This document shows, piece by piece, positions 1 to 6,656 of a DNA stretch of 9,857 nt (its first letter is position 1; each line of letters opens with the position of its first letter). The position numbers and the translations under genes are program-made. Source of the stretch: an uncultured Candidatus Altimarinota bacterium (lineage in GTDB: Bacteria; Patescibacteriota; Gracilibacteria; BD1-5; UBA6164); the NCBI GenBank assembly GCA_937944175.1, contig CALDZW010000125.1, positions 1-9,857 of the forward strand. The letters run 5' to 3'. The notes under the pieces were generated by a model. The model had not been told where the DNA came from and ran no database searches. It was given only the letters and a program-made list of their open reading frames with translations.

Positions 1-1278
1 ATAACGCTTATATGAAAAATGGAAATGACTAGGATTACTTGTTGTGAGTACAAATTTTGGAGGATTTGTGTCTGCTTGTGTTCAATAATATATTTTTGGA
101 GAATGGGATTTTTTATTCCCTGTTGGTGGATGTTTATAAATAACTTGTTCTAAAAATTCATTAAATATTGACGTCTTCACTCTTTTGAAACGTTCATCTT
201 TTATTTCTCAAGCTCTTTCTAAAATCTCATTGACTCTTTTTTTGTCTGTAGCACTTGTAAATATGACAGATACCCACGGGATAAATTCAATCTTTTCTTT
301 TAGATAATTAATATATCTATTCATCATTGTTTCTCTATTAATACCTGGTTTTTCAAGAACTTTGTCCCACTTATTTACCACTACTATGAGTCACTTTTTT
401 TCTTCTAATACTCGTGAGATAATTGAAAGATCTTGTTGAACAATTCATTCAAATCCATCAACTACTACTGCAATTATATCAGCTCTCTTGATGGCCCTCT
501 CACTCCTCATAACTGACCAGTTTTCAATATTTTTTGTCCCTACTTTTGAAAGTCTTCTAATCCCTGCTGTATCAATAAGCACATAATCTTTCGCATTATA
601 TTCAAAGCGTGTGTCTACTGAGTCTCTTGTTGTTCACGGCATATCTTTTACCATAACTCTATCTTTTCAAACTATTGCATTAATCAAACTTGATTTCCCA
701 ACATTTGGTCTTCAAGCAAGAGCTAAACTCACCACAGAATCATCAAATGTTTCAAGCTTGTAGTTTAGTCATTTTTTTGTAAGAAACTTTGCAACATACC
801 TTTTTATATCATCAATTCAAGAATTATGACTTACTGAGATTGGAAAAAATTCATCTTCTCATTTCCCAGCTAAACTCCAAGCCTCCATAACTTGATTTTC
901 ATTATCAGCTTTATTTGCAGCAATTATAAAATTTTTTACTCCATTCTTTTGCAAAGTCTGTTGAATCTTTAAATCAAGATCAGTAAAACTATCATATTCA
1001 AGCAACCATATTAAAAGATCAGCATCCAAAATAGCTGTTTGTGTTCTCTCTATAATATCATCCGCAACTATGTCTTCTTTTGAGCCAAAATCAAGTCATC
1101 CAGAATCAGCCAAAATATAGCTCAGATCATTATGTTCATCATCATATTCATACTCTGAGATGTCTCTTGTAGTTCCTGCTTCATCAGCTACAATTGCTAT
1201 TTTATGACCAATATACATATTAAAAAAACTTGATTTTCCAACATTTGGCCTTCCAATTACTACTACTTTTGCAAGCAT
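1..1278 (-). CDS. der: Ribosome-assembly GTPase Der (EngA), 3'-truncated by the window edge
   Basis: Der is a tandem-GTPase protein that acts in maturation of the 50S ribosomal subunit. The 426 codons present begin at ATG 1278. Residues 9-17 (GRPNVGKSS) form the first P-loop and D58-S-G-G61 is the G3 motif, with G61 encoded by TGA. A second P-loop with the same GRPNVGKSS sequence sits at 189-197 and its first glycine is TGA. PGTTRD follows each P-loop. The G4 motifs are NKAD in the first domain and NKWD in the second. The C-terminal KH-like domain contains KIYYGTQ and then HFSYKRY, which normally lies a few residues from the end, so only a short tail is missing. Read with the standard code the gene would stop after residue 60. 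No Shine-Dalgarno is visible before the start, where the upstream DNA is AT-rich. The identification is secure; only the C-terminal end is unseen. Confidence 0.97.
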
Positions 1279-1305
1279 ATATTTGTGTTTTTAATTAATT
1301 AGTTT

Positions 1306-1335
1306 TGTAGGGTACAAATCCATTTGTACCCTACA
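1306..1335. repeat. Perfect inverted repeat in the corA-der gap, possible terminator or transcript hairpin
   Basis: Two 14-nt arms (TGTAGGGTACAAAT and its complement) are separated by only two bases, so the hairpin tip would have to open slightly. It lies between the corA stop (1380) and the der start (1278), both on the minus strand. On the plus strand it is followed by a short T-run. On the minus strand, the direction of both genes, no T-run follows, so simple intrinsic termination of corA is not obvious. It could equally be a processing site or a small dispersed element. Confidence 0.55.
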
Positions 1336-1379
1336 TTTTTTACAAACAGATTATACAATAATATCTCATAAAGCAAATT

Positions 1380-2291
1380 TTAAAATTTCCCCCTTTTTCT
1401 TAACAAGAAATACCCAATAAACATAGCTCATAGCGTCCCCAGTAACATCCAATAAATTATATATGGATTTTTTTCAAACGGGAGTGGAACATTCATTCAA
1501 TAAAAGCTTGTCACCAGGGTGAGTGGAAGAAGAAATGCTGAAAAAAGAGTTAAAAATGTAATAATTGTATTAGTTTTAATATCAATAAGTGTCTTAAATG
1601 CATCCTCAAGAGAGTCTGTATATTCTTCAAGAATTCTGATATCTCTGACTAATTTTTCTATCTTATCCTCCAAGTCTTCAAAATACTCTTCCATCTCATT
1701 TTTAAACATCTGATTCATACTTTCTTCTATTTGCTTCATAACAGAAATCTGAGGTAACAACATATGTTTAAGAACTACTATATTTCTCTTTTTGATCATT
1801 ATTTGTTTTACTAATTTTGAACTTGGGTTATCAAACACTTTTTTCTCTAATACTCTTACATCTTTTCTAATATTATCAACCATTTTAAAAATCTTTTCAA
1901 GCATTGCTTGAATGACTTCATACAAGATAAATCAAGAAGTAATTTTAAAAGCACTCTGATCTTCTAGATCAAGTTTTTCATAATTTTGAAATATATTACC
2001 AACTTTAGTACCACTAAAATCACGTAAACTAATTAAAAAATTCTTTCCTAGAAAAATATTGAATTCATTGAGTTCATATATTTCAGACTGCTTATTATAC
2101 TTTGGAAAATGAAGAACAACAAATAAATAATCTTCATACACATCAAGCCTGGCATGCTGATTTTCTTCAAGACAGGCTTCAATATCAAGTTCATGGAAAT
2201 CATACTCCTTAACAATTTCAAGTATTTCTGTTTTTGCAAGCTCCACACCATCAATCCACTCAACCCCTCTTACTTTTAATTCCTGAATCAT
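1380..2291 (-). CDS. corA: CorA-family divalent cation (Mg2+/Co2+) channel
   Basis: The predicted protein is 303 aa, a normal CorA length, and would be a homopentameric inner-membrane channel importing Mg2+. The N-terminal cytoplasmic alpha/beta domain (about 1-115) includes HARLDVYEDYLFVVLHFP, typical of the family. A long charged helix follows (about 125-235). The first membrane helix (about 242-264) ends in the signature Y-G-M-N at 264-267, whose glycine is a TGA codon. The second membrane helix (about 277-297) is followed by a basic tail, RKRGKF. A further TGA at residue 120 lies between the domains. Standard-code reading splits the gene into two fragments in the same frame, so it is one intact gene. 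The start at 2291 has AGGGAG immediately upstream, unusually close. Substrate choice (Mg2+ versus Co2+ or Zn2+) cannot be read from the sequence. Confidence 0.95.
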
Positions 2292-2423
2292 ACTCCCTAT
2301 TTCATTAGAAAATATTTACATTTTTTTATACAATCAAGTATATATTTTTTACTATTTTTATCAATTATTTAAATTTTCCTCGCATTCTTTGACATCTCTG
2401 ATATGATATGATTTTTATGTGAA

Positions 2424-2436
2424 TGACAGATTGTCA
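2424..2436. promoter_or_regulatory. Short palindrome TGACA-N3-TGTCA in the divergent intergenic region
   Basis: The 173-bp gap between the divergent corA and 2465 genes holds this 13-bp palindrome, plus a separate TTGACA at 2389-2394. It could be an operator, or overlapping -35 boxes for the two genes. I found no well-spaced -10 for either gene, so promoter positions here stay unassigned. Confidence 0.25.
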
Positions 2437-2464
2437 AAATTTTTATTTATTAAATTTAGATATT

Positions 2465-2959
2465 ATGAGAAAAGTACCACTAGAAAATGGGGTTGAAACA
2501 TTAAATTCAGAAATTAAAATGATTCAATCAATTGCTGATTCACTTAGTGAATGAGATACGAAAACTCAATTAACAAAAACACTAACAGATGCTAGTTCTG
2601 CAAATAATAATGAAGATTTTTTTGATTGAAACATGTGACCAATGAATGCTGATATTGTACAAATTAAATCTATTGCAACTTTAGTAGGAAAATTATGAAA
2701 AGAAGATGTAACATCTATTTTGAATAAAAATGCTCATTCTTACGATAAGGCAATTACAGAATTACAAAATGCCATTAATCTAAAAAGTATAGAGTCTGAT
2801 AAAAAACAAGTTAAAGAGGCTTCATATAGACAAGCTATAAAAGAACTCAAGAAACAAGACCCTGATGGGGAAAGAGGATTAGTTATTATACCCACTGAAG
2901 ATATGGATTGAAATTTTATAGAATATACTGTATCTACTCCTTTTTCAAACCCAGAATAA
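2465..2959 (+). CDS. Uncharacterised 164-aa protein
   Basis: I do not recognise this protein. It opens MRKVPLENGVETLNSE and ends TPFSNPE-TAA. It is acidic and probably mainly helical in the middle (about residues 75-130, with HSYDKAITELQNAINLK). There is no signal peptide, no membrane segment and no cysteine. Five TGA codons are read as Gly, including two in DGNMGPMN near residue 57 and one in EDMDGNFIEY near the C-terminus. ATG 2465 is the first ATG after an AT-rich leader, and no ribosome binding site is visible. It is divergent from corA and convergent with the cassette array, and a strong hairpin follows at 2969. The unbroken 164 codons under code 25, the TAA stop and the terminator support a real gene. 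It may be lineage-restricted. Confidence 0.75.
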
Positions 2960-2968
2960 TTTACACTC

Positions 2969-3017
2969 AATAAAAACAAAAGACTCTCAATGGAAATGAG
3001 AGTCTTTTGTTTTTATT
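2969..3017. terminator. Bidirectional intrinsic terminator, perfect 21-bp stem
   Basis: Arms 2969-2989 and 2997-3017 are perfect complements around a 7-nt loop. The core is AAAAGACTCTCA / TGAGAGTCTTTT. A- and T-rich flanks give a T-run in both directions. It serves the 2465-2959 gene on the plus strand and the outermost cassette (tail copy C) on the minus strand. Its core differs from the GCTCAGTT terminators behind the other two aspS ends. Confidence 0.85.
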
Positions 3018-3063
3018 CTACATTTTCTCTAACTACTTCAATACTTAACTCTCTCAATTATTC
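3009..3063 (-). pseudogene. Degenerate copy C of the aspS 3' end
   Basis: In the aspS reading frame this encodes E-stop-LRELSIEVVRENVE-stop, compared with EEQLRELHIEVVKEDEE-stop at the true aspS C-terminus. Against copy B (3712-3766) I count 43 of 55 identical bases without gaps. A TAA replaces the glutamine codon. Only about 17 codons of aspS-like sequence remain. It lies just downstream of the TA1 module and runs into the 2969-3017 terminator. Confidence 0.7.
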
Positions 3064-3191
3064 AAACAAGATTTAGTTGAATTCAAACAAAAACTTATTA
3101 ACATGAAGAAAAATCTATAGAGATTTTGTTCCAATCAGCAATATTTGGCATATTCAATTTTACTAAATCTTGTGGAACAATGTCTTTGGAC

Positions 3192-3482
3192 TTAACATCT
3201 ATAGAATACTTTTATCCTGAATGTATTGATATTAATATAAATTTGCTTAGTATCATTGGAATTAAATGTATTTCAAAAAATATTCTCTGGAGACAATAAG
3301 GTATCAGTATTGTTAATAATACTTTCATAGAATGCCATAGATTTCAGAATATATGATTCTCTAATTACATCTTCTCATATCATTCAAGTATTTGTAAATC
3401 TATCTAAGAAAGAATCTTTATATGATCTAATAAACTCTTTAATAATTAGTTGAACTCTATCACTATATTTAACTTTGAACAT
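3192..3482 (-). CDS. ParE/RelE-like toxin of cassette TA1, probably frameshifted near its C-terminus
   Basis: This 96-aa frame starts at ATG 3482 inside the end of the preceding antitoxin-like gene. It is related to the toxin-like protein of cassette TA2: both have FI-x2-Y-x2-SFLD followed by a (T/S)G pair near residues 18-35, and both align again in the strand-forming C-terminal part. The frame ends at TAA 3192 just after FRIKVFY. One frame over, the sequence continues as IDVKSKDIVPQDL, which aligns with EDVDSKIRIIQDI of the TA2 protein, down to stops at 3095-3100. This suggests a single-base indel near 3200, either a real disabling mutation or an assembly error. A toxic RNase or gyrase activity is inferred only from family resemblance and gene arrangement. 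Confidence 0.6.
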
Positions 3483-3600
3483 AACTTTTTTTATTAGTAG
3501 ATTCCTCTTTTTTTCTTAAATCTCTAATAAGCTCATCTGCCATTTCAATGACAAATTCCTTTAATTCTGCTTTTAGCGCTGATCCAGTAAGTGAACTCAT
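3469..3600 (-). CDS. Small antitoxin-like protein of cassette TA1
   Basis: This is a 43-aa, highly charged, helical protein beginning MSSLTGSALKAELKEF and ending NKKSYVQS. It overlaps the following toxin-like gene by 14 nt, the classic translationally coupled antitoxin-toxin layout. It shares the C-terminal pattern KK-x2-ES-(x)n-N-x2-SYV with the 55-aa antitoxin-like protein of cassette TA2, so the two appear to be diverged paralogues. There is no obvious DNA-binding domain; the C-terminal tail may be the toxin-neutralising segment. The predicted promoter lies about 35 nt upstream. The call rests on size, position and paralogy rather than a recognised family motif. Confidence 0.55.
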   Translation of the reverse strand: MSSLTGSALKAELKEFVIEMADELIRDLRKKEESTNKKSYVQS

Positions 3601-3635
3601 ATCATTGTTAGTTATACTGTAATATATATACTCTT

Positions 3636-3662
3636 ATTATATTCTTGATCAATAATAGTCAA
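3636..3662 (-). promoter_or_regulatory. Predicted promoter of cassette TA1
   Basis: On the minus strand TTGACT (3657-3662) and TATAAT (3636-3641) are separated by 15 bp, slightly short of the usual 17. The same boxes and spacing occur at 4363-4389 before TA2, and this conservation supports function. The -35 sits directly against the T-run of the preceding terminator. Confidence 0.6.
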
Positions 3663-3665
3663 AAC

Positions 3666-3700
3666 AAAAAAGCTCAGTTTCTAAACAAACTGAGCCTTTT
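3666..3700 (-). terminator. Intrinsic terminator behind aspS tail copy B
   Basis: A hairpin GCTCAGTTT/AAACTGAGC (9 bp, 6-nt loop) is followed on the minus strand by six T and then GTTTTGACT, so termination and the next promoter are fused within a few bases. Confidence 0.8.
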
Positions 3701-3715
3701 CTATATGCACTGTTT

Positions 3716-3817
3716 TTATTCTTCGTCTTCTCTCACAACCTCAATATGCTACTCTCTCAATTGCTCATCATCAATTTCTGTTGGAGCATTCATCATAAGG
3801 TCTTGTGCTTTTCATGA
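3716..3817 (-). pseudogene. Degenerate copy B of the aspS 3' end
   Basis: In the aspS frame this reads GKAQDLMMNAPTEIDDEQLRE, then TAG, then HIEVVREDEE-TAA. It corresponds to the last 34 codons of aspS with a leucine codon changed to TAG. The other changes relative to aspS are conservative (E to D, K to R), so the copy probably came from a functional aspS allele that had already diverged, rather than from a fresh local duplication. It starts 12 nt downstream of the TA2 toxin stop and has no start codon of its own, so it is not expected to be expressed as protein. Confidence 0.8.
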
Positions 3818-3828
3818 TGCGGTTCACT

Positions 3829-4170
3829 CTATTTCTTATGAAATTCTATATCCTGAATTATCCTTATTTTAGAATCTACATCTTCTGTATATATCACAAA
3901 TAATCTGTAATTTCAAACAACTGTAATATACTGAAATTTATCATTTTTTAATTCTTTGTATCATAAAACTGTTTGATATTTAAGGTTCTCTCTGATGGAT
4001 AATAATATCTCTTCTTTGAAATTATTAGCAACATTTAAATAGTTTCACTCAATGATATCTAAATCCTCTATTCAAGAATCAGCTAACAAATCTAGAAAAG
4101 AATGGAGATATCAATCAATAAAATTCTCTATCTCATCAATCACTCTTGTGTTGTTTATAATTTTATACAT
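3829..4170 (-). CDS. ParE/RelE-superfamily toxin-like protein of cassette TA2
   Basis: This is a 113-aa intact frame from ATG 4170 to TAG 3829, the right size for a RelE/ParE-fold toxin. The N-terminal part is helical (about residues 8-70, with FIDGYLHSFLDLLADSGI). The C-terminal part looks like the family's antiparallel sheet: QYITVVGNYRLFVIYTEDVDSK, then IRIIQDIEFHKK, including the arginine after NY that often serves in this fold. Five TGA codons are read as Gly. The start overlaps the end of the upstream antitoxin-like gene by 8 nt. By analogy it would be an mRNA interferase or gyrase poison held inactive by its partner; the target cannot be predicted. Unlike the TA1 copy it shows no frameshift. 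It ends 12 nt before aspS tail copy B. Confidence 0.7.
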
Positions 4171-4330
4171 AAGATGGTTCATTTACTTGAGATTCATCTC
4201 TTTTATTCTTCTTACTCTTTACAATAACTTCTTGAGCAAATTTCTTTGCACTTTTTTTAAATCTTTCATCTAATATTTTAGAAGATTCTTCCATTGTGTA
4301 ATATTTCTTTCAATCTTTTACAATTACCAT
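4163..4330 (-). CDS. Small antitoxin-like protein of cassette TA2
   Basis: This is a 55-aa lysine/glutamate-rich protein beginning MVIVKDGKKYYTMEESSK, with one TGA glycine at residue 7, and ending NEPSYV-TAA. The stop overlaps the toxin start (TATGTATAA holds both). The first 20 residues resemble a short strand plus helix and may carry DNA binding; the remainder is a basic helix plus tail. It shares its C-terminal pattern with the TA1 partner. ATG 4330 lies 32 nt below the predicted -10 and lacks a clear ribosome binding site; an internal ATG at residue 13 would be an alternative start. Identification as an antitoxin rests on gene order, overlap and paralogy. Confidence 0.6.
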
Positions 4331-4362
4331 CACTTAGTGAAATTATATAAATATATACTCTT

Positions 4363-4389
4363 ATTATATTCTCCATTAATAATAGTCAA
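4363..4389 (-). promoter_or_regulatory. Predicted promoter of cassette TA2
   Basis: On the minus strand TTGACT (4384-4389) and TATAAT (4363-4368) are 15 bp apart, identical in layout to the TA1 promoter. It lies immediately after the aspS terminator T-run, so TA2 should be transcribed independently of aspS. Confidence 0.6.
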
Positions 4390-4391
4390 AC

Positions 4392-4425
4392 AAAAAGCTC
4401 AGTTCACATATAAACTGAGCCTTTT
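4392..4425 (-). terminator. Intrinsic terminator of aspS
   Basis: A hairpin GCTCAGTT/AACTGAGC with an 8-nt loop is followed by TTTTT on the minus strand, about 20 nt past the aspS TAA stop. The stem is shared with the terminator behind tail copy B. Confidence 0.8.
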
Positions 4426-4442
4426 CTATATGCAACTATCTT

Positions 4443-6248
4443 TTACTCCTCATCTTCTTTCACAACCTCGATATGTAATTCTCTTAACTGCTCTTCGTCA
4501 ATTTCTGTTGGAGCATTCATCATAAGATCTTGTGCTTTTCAAGATTTAGGGAAAGCATAGATTTCTCTAATGTTATCTTCATCTTTGAGGATCATCATAA
4601 ATCTATCAATTCACATACCAAAACCTCCATGTGGGGGTGCTCAGTATTGAAATGCTTCATACATGGCTCCAAATTTTTTCTTTACTTCATCCTCTGTTCT
4701 TCCAACTTTTTCAAACGCAGCAACAAGCGCTTTTATATCATGGTTTCTTATAGAACCTGATAATAATTCGAATCAGTTACAAGCTAGGTCATATTGAACT
4801 GAACTTACTTTTAGTAGGTCCTCTTCTTCAAAGGCTGCGAGTCATCATTTTGGCATAGAAAATGGGTTATGACCAAAATCTACTTTTCAAGTAATTTCAT
4901 TCACTTCAAACATAGGAAAATCTGTGATCCATGAAAAAGCTAAAACATTTGGATCTATAAAATTTTCTACTTGTTCATTGATAAGTTCCGCTAGATGACA
5001 TCTAAACTTTCACATGTAATTACATACTGTCTCAGTATCAGCTGCTCCGAAAAATACTACATCTCAAACAGCAAGTTCAGTTCTTTCAACAATTTCTGTT
5101 AGATCTTCTTCTGAGAAGAATTTATTAAGAGGTCATTTTAGTCACTCTTCTTGCATCTGAAAATACCCGAGCCCTTGAGCTCAAAATTGACGAACATATT
5201 TTTCAAAATTTTTCATCTGTGTTTTTGAAAACATGTTATCTCCATTCTCTACTTTGATGGCCTTTACTCTATTTTTTTCAGTGTCACTAGCAATTCATGA
5301 AAATATTCCATTTGTTGACCTAGAAAAAATATCCGCCACATCTATAAGTCTCATATCATAACGAAGATCTGGCTTATCTGAACCATATGTTTCCATGGCC
5401 TCATCAAAAGTCATTGATTGAAACTTATCATTTAACACAGTTTTATCTGAAAGATTTGAAATGGCATCTCTTAAATAATCTTCAACTACTGAAAAAATAT
5501 CATCTTGTTCTACAAAGCTCATTTCACAATCTAATTGATAAAATTCACAAGCATGTCTATCTGCTCTTGGGTCTTCATCACGGAAACAAGGAGCAATTTG
5601 AAAGTATTTGTCAATTCAACCAACCATAAGTAACTGTTTATATTGTTGAGGCGCTTGAGGAAGTGCATAAAATTTTCCTGGATTTACCCTTGAAGGTATT
5701 AAAAAGTCCCTTGCTCATTCTGGTGAACTTGCAGTAAATATTGGAGTTTGTACATCCAAATAATCTTTTTCTATAAACCAGCTTCTTGTAAAGTGTAAAA
5801 ATTTAGATCTAAATTTCACATTATCTAATGCTTCAGCTCTTCTTAAATCAATATACCTATGTTTATATCTCACCTCTTCATTTGCCAATGCTTTATGACT
5901 ATCTAATTCAAAAGGAGGTGTTTTTGATTGTGCAAGTATTATTGTTTCTTTGTTAATAATCACTTCTATTTCACCTGTATTCATATTTGGATTTGCCTGT
6001 CATTCTGGTCTTGCTCTTACAGTTCATGTTGCTTGAATGACATATTCACTTCTAAATGAATCCGCTAATGTATGGGCGTTTACATTATCTTTAGGATCAA
6101 ATACTACTTGTGTTAGTCCATATCTATCTCTCAAATCAATAAAAATTATTCCTCAATGATCCCTCCTATTACTTACCCAACCAGAAAGAGTTACCTCTTC
6201 TCAAATTGATGTACTTCACAAATCATTACATGTATGTGTTCTTAACAT
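4443..6248 (-). CDS. aspS: Aspartyl-tRNA synthetase, bacterial type
   Basis: This class II synthetase joins Asp to tRNA-Asp. Its 601 aa match the long bacterial form. An N-terminal OB-fold anticodon-binding domain (about 1-110) includes VTLSGWVSNRRDHGGIIF. Motif 1 lies in DVQTPIFTASSPEGARDF. Motif 2 is FRDEDPRADR at 222-231 with the ATP-binding arginine R223. A GAD insertion domain covers roughly 300-410. Motif 3 is GGFGMGIDRFMM, with G546 a TGA codon and R549 the ATP-binding arginine. HGGFG precedes it and the C-terminus reads EIDEEQLRELHIEVVKEDEE. Several other glycines are also TGA. The start at 6248 gives a normal N-terminus (MLRTHTCNDL). It is preceded by a T-box-like leader and followed by a terminator and two cassettes that carry copies of its 3' end. 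Whether it discriminates Asp from Asn tRNA is not decided here. Confidence 0.97.
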
Positions 6249-6260
6249 ATTGATAAAATC

Positions 6261-6300
6261 AAAAAAATAAAAAAGTACATTATAAAATATATGTACTTTT
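6261..6300 (-). terminator. Leader terminator of the aspS switch
   Basis: Minus-strand arms AAAAGTACAT (6300-6291) and ATGTACTTTT (6280-6271) form a 10-bp stem around a 10-nt loop. A T-rich tract (TTTTTTATTTTTTT) follows, ending about 13 nt before the aspS start. The AAAA of its upstream arm is also used by the antiterminator, making the two structures mutually exclusive. Confidence 0.8.
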
Positions 6301-6447
6301 CGGTCTCTTCATATATTGAAGAGAAGGTGCCACCGAAAATGTTATTCTTAATTTTTATTTTGCTTACGAAGCTTCTCGACTCCGCAGGGTTCTACTAAGA
6401 AAATCTGTTCTTCCCTGAGCTTGCATGTGTTAAATGCTCAAATGCTT
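6261..6447 (-). promoter_or_regulatory. T-box-like riboswitch leader of aspS
   Basis: Read on the minus strand, TTTTCGG (6339-6333) pairs with CCGAAAA (6303-6297). It is followed by the 7-nt bulge TGGCACC (6332-6326), and a second 7-bp helix TCTCTTC/GAAGAGA closes the structure. This is the canonical T-box antiterminator, with its conserved UGGN bulge binding the 3' end of uncharged tRNA. Here N is C, pairing with discriminator G73, which tRNA-Asp carries, consistent with the downstream gene. The antiterminator shares bases with the terminator at 6261-6300. Upstream, 6447-6360 can form stem-loops (TGAGC/GCTCA; CAGGG/CCCTG enclosing AAGAA/TTCTT) that could be Stem I. I could not assign the specifier loop; a GAU triplet at 6405-6403 is only a candidate. 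Predicted effect: uncharged tRNA-Asp lets transcription continue into aspS. Confidence 0.75.
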
Positions 6448-6453
6448 TCAAGA

Positions 6454-6481
6454 ATAATATATATTATTAGTCAAAAATCAA
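6454..6481 (-). promoter_or_regulatory. Possible aspS promoter
   Basis: On the minus strand TTGATT (6481-6476) and TATTAT (6459-6454) are 16 bp apart. Transcription would start near 6447 and give a leader of about 200 nt, a reasonable T-box length. The DNA is AT-rich, so chance matches are likely. Confidence 0.35.
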
Positions 6482-6566
6482 AGAAAAATATACTAATTTT
6501 TTTCTTATAGAATAGCTAATATTGACTTATTAATAATATAAAGTATTTGGAAAATGTATATTTTAC

Positions 6567-6596
6567 TTGACATTATTATATTTAATGTGATAGAAT
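6567..6596 (+). promoter_or_regulatory. Predicted promoter of ppk2
   Basis: TTGACA (6567-6572) and TAGAAT (6591-6596) are separated by 18 bp, and the start codon lies about 60 nt downstream. It is divergent from the aspS leader. The rest of the 408-bp gap between aspS and ppk2 shows no coding sequence. Confidence 0.6.
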
Positions 6597-6656
6597 ATAT
6601 TTGTTCTTACATGTTTATGAGTCTAGAACTACTATAATTTTTAACTATTTTGCACT

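Larger units (their letters stand above)
3624..3817 (-). repeat. Direct repeat copy B: aspS tail, terminator and promoter
   Basis: This block repeats 4351-4544 at a spacing of about 727 bp with only small indels. In the direction of transcription (minus) it contains an aspS 3'-end copy, a GCTCAGTTT hairpin terminator and a TTGACT/TATAAT promoter that drives TA1. Over the 102 bp of aspS-derived sequence I count 88 identities with the true aspS end. The repeat begins abruptly just past the TA2 toxin stop and ends shortly upstream of the TA1 antitoxin start. Confidence 0.85.
4351..4544 (-). repeat. Direct repeat copy A: true aspS 3' end, terminator and promoter
   Basis: This is the reference copy of the repeat, containing the genuine last 34 codons of aspS, its terminator and the TA2 promoter. 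It matches 3624-3817. The aspS-derived parts of copies A, B and C sit at about 727-bp and 703-bp intervals, so each interval holds one toxin-antitoxin cassette. Confidence 0.85.

Noticed and set aside
1096..1278. A stand-alone 60-aa GTPase fragment
   Set aside because: It only ends early because TGA is read as stop; as Gly it continues into full-length Der and completes the DxxG motif.
3009..4544. CRISPR array or integron attC cassette array
   Set aside because: The repeats are about 190 bp apart from the short third copy, contain aspS coding sequence, and spacing is about 700 bp with genes between; no attC-like folding or integrase was seen.
3645..4760. Plus-strand reading frames over the cassettes and the aspS end
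   Set aside because: They are antisense to better-supported minus-strand genes, lack recognisable domains, and similar ones recur only because the underlying repeat does.
6360..6440. tRNA or other structured RNA gene in the GC-richer patch upstream of aspS
   Set aside because: No cloverleaf, T-arm consensus or CCA end could be fitted on either strand; it is better explained as part of the aspS leader.
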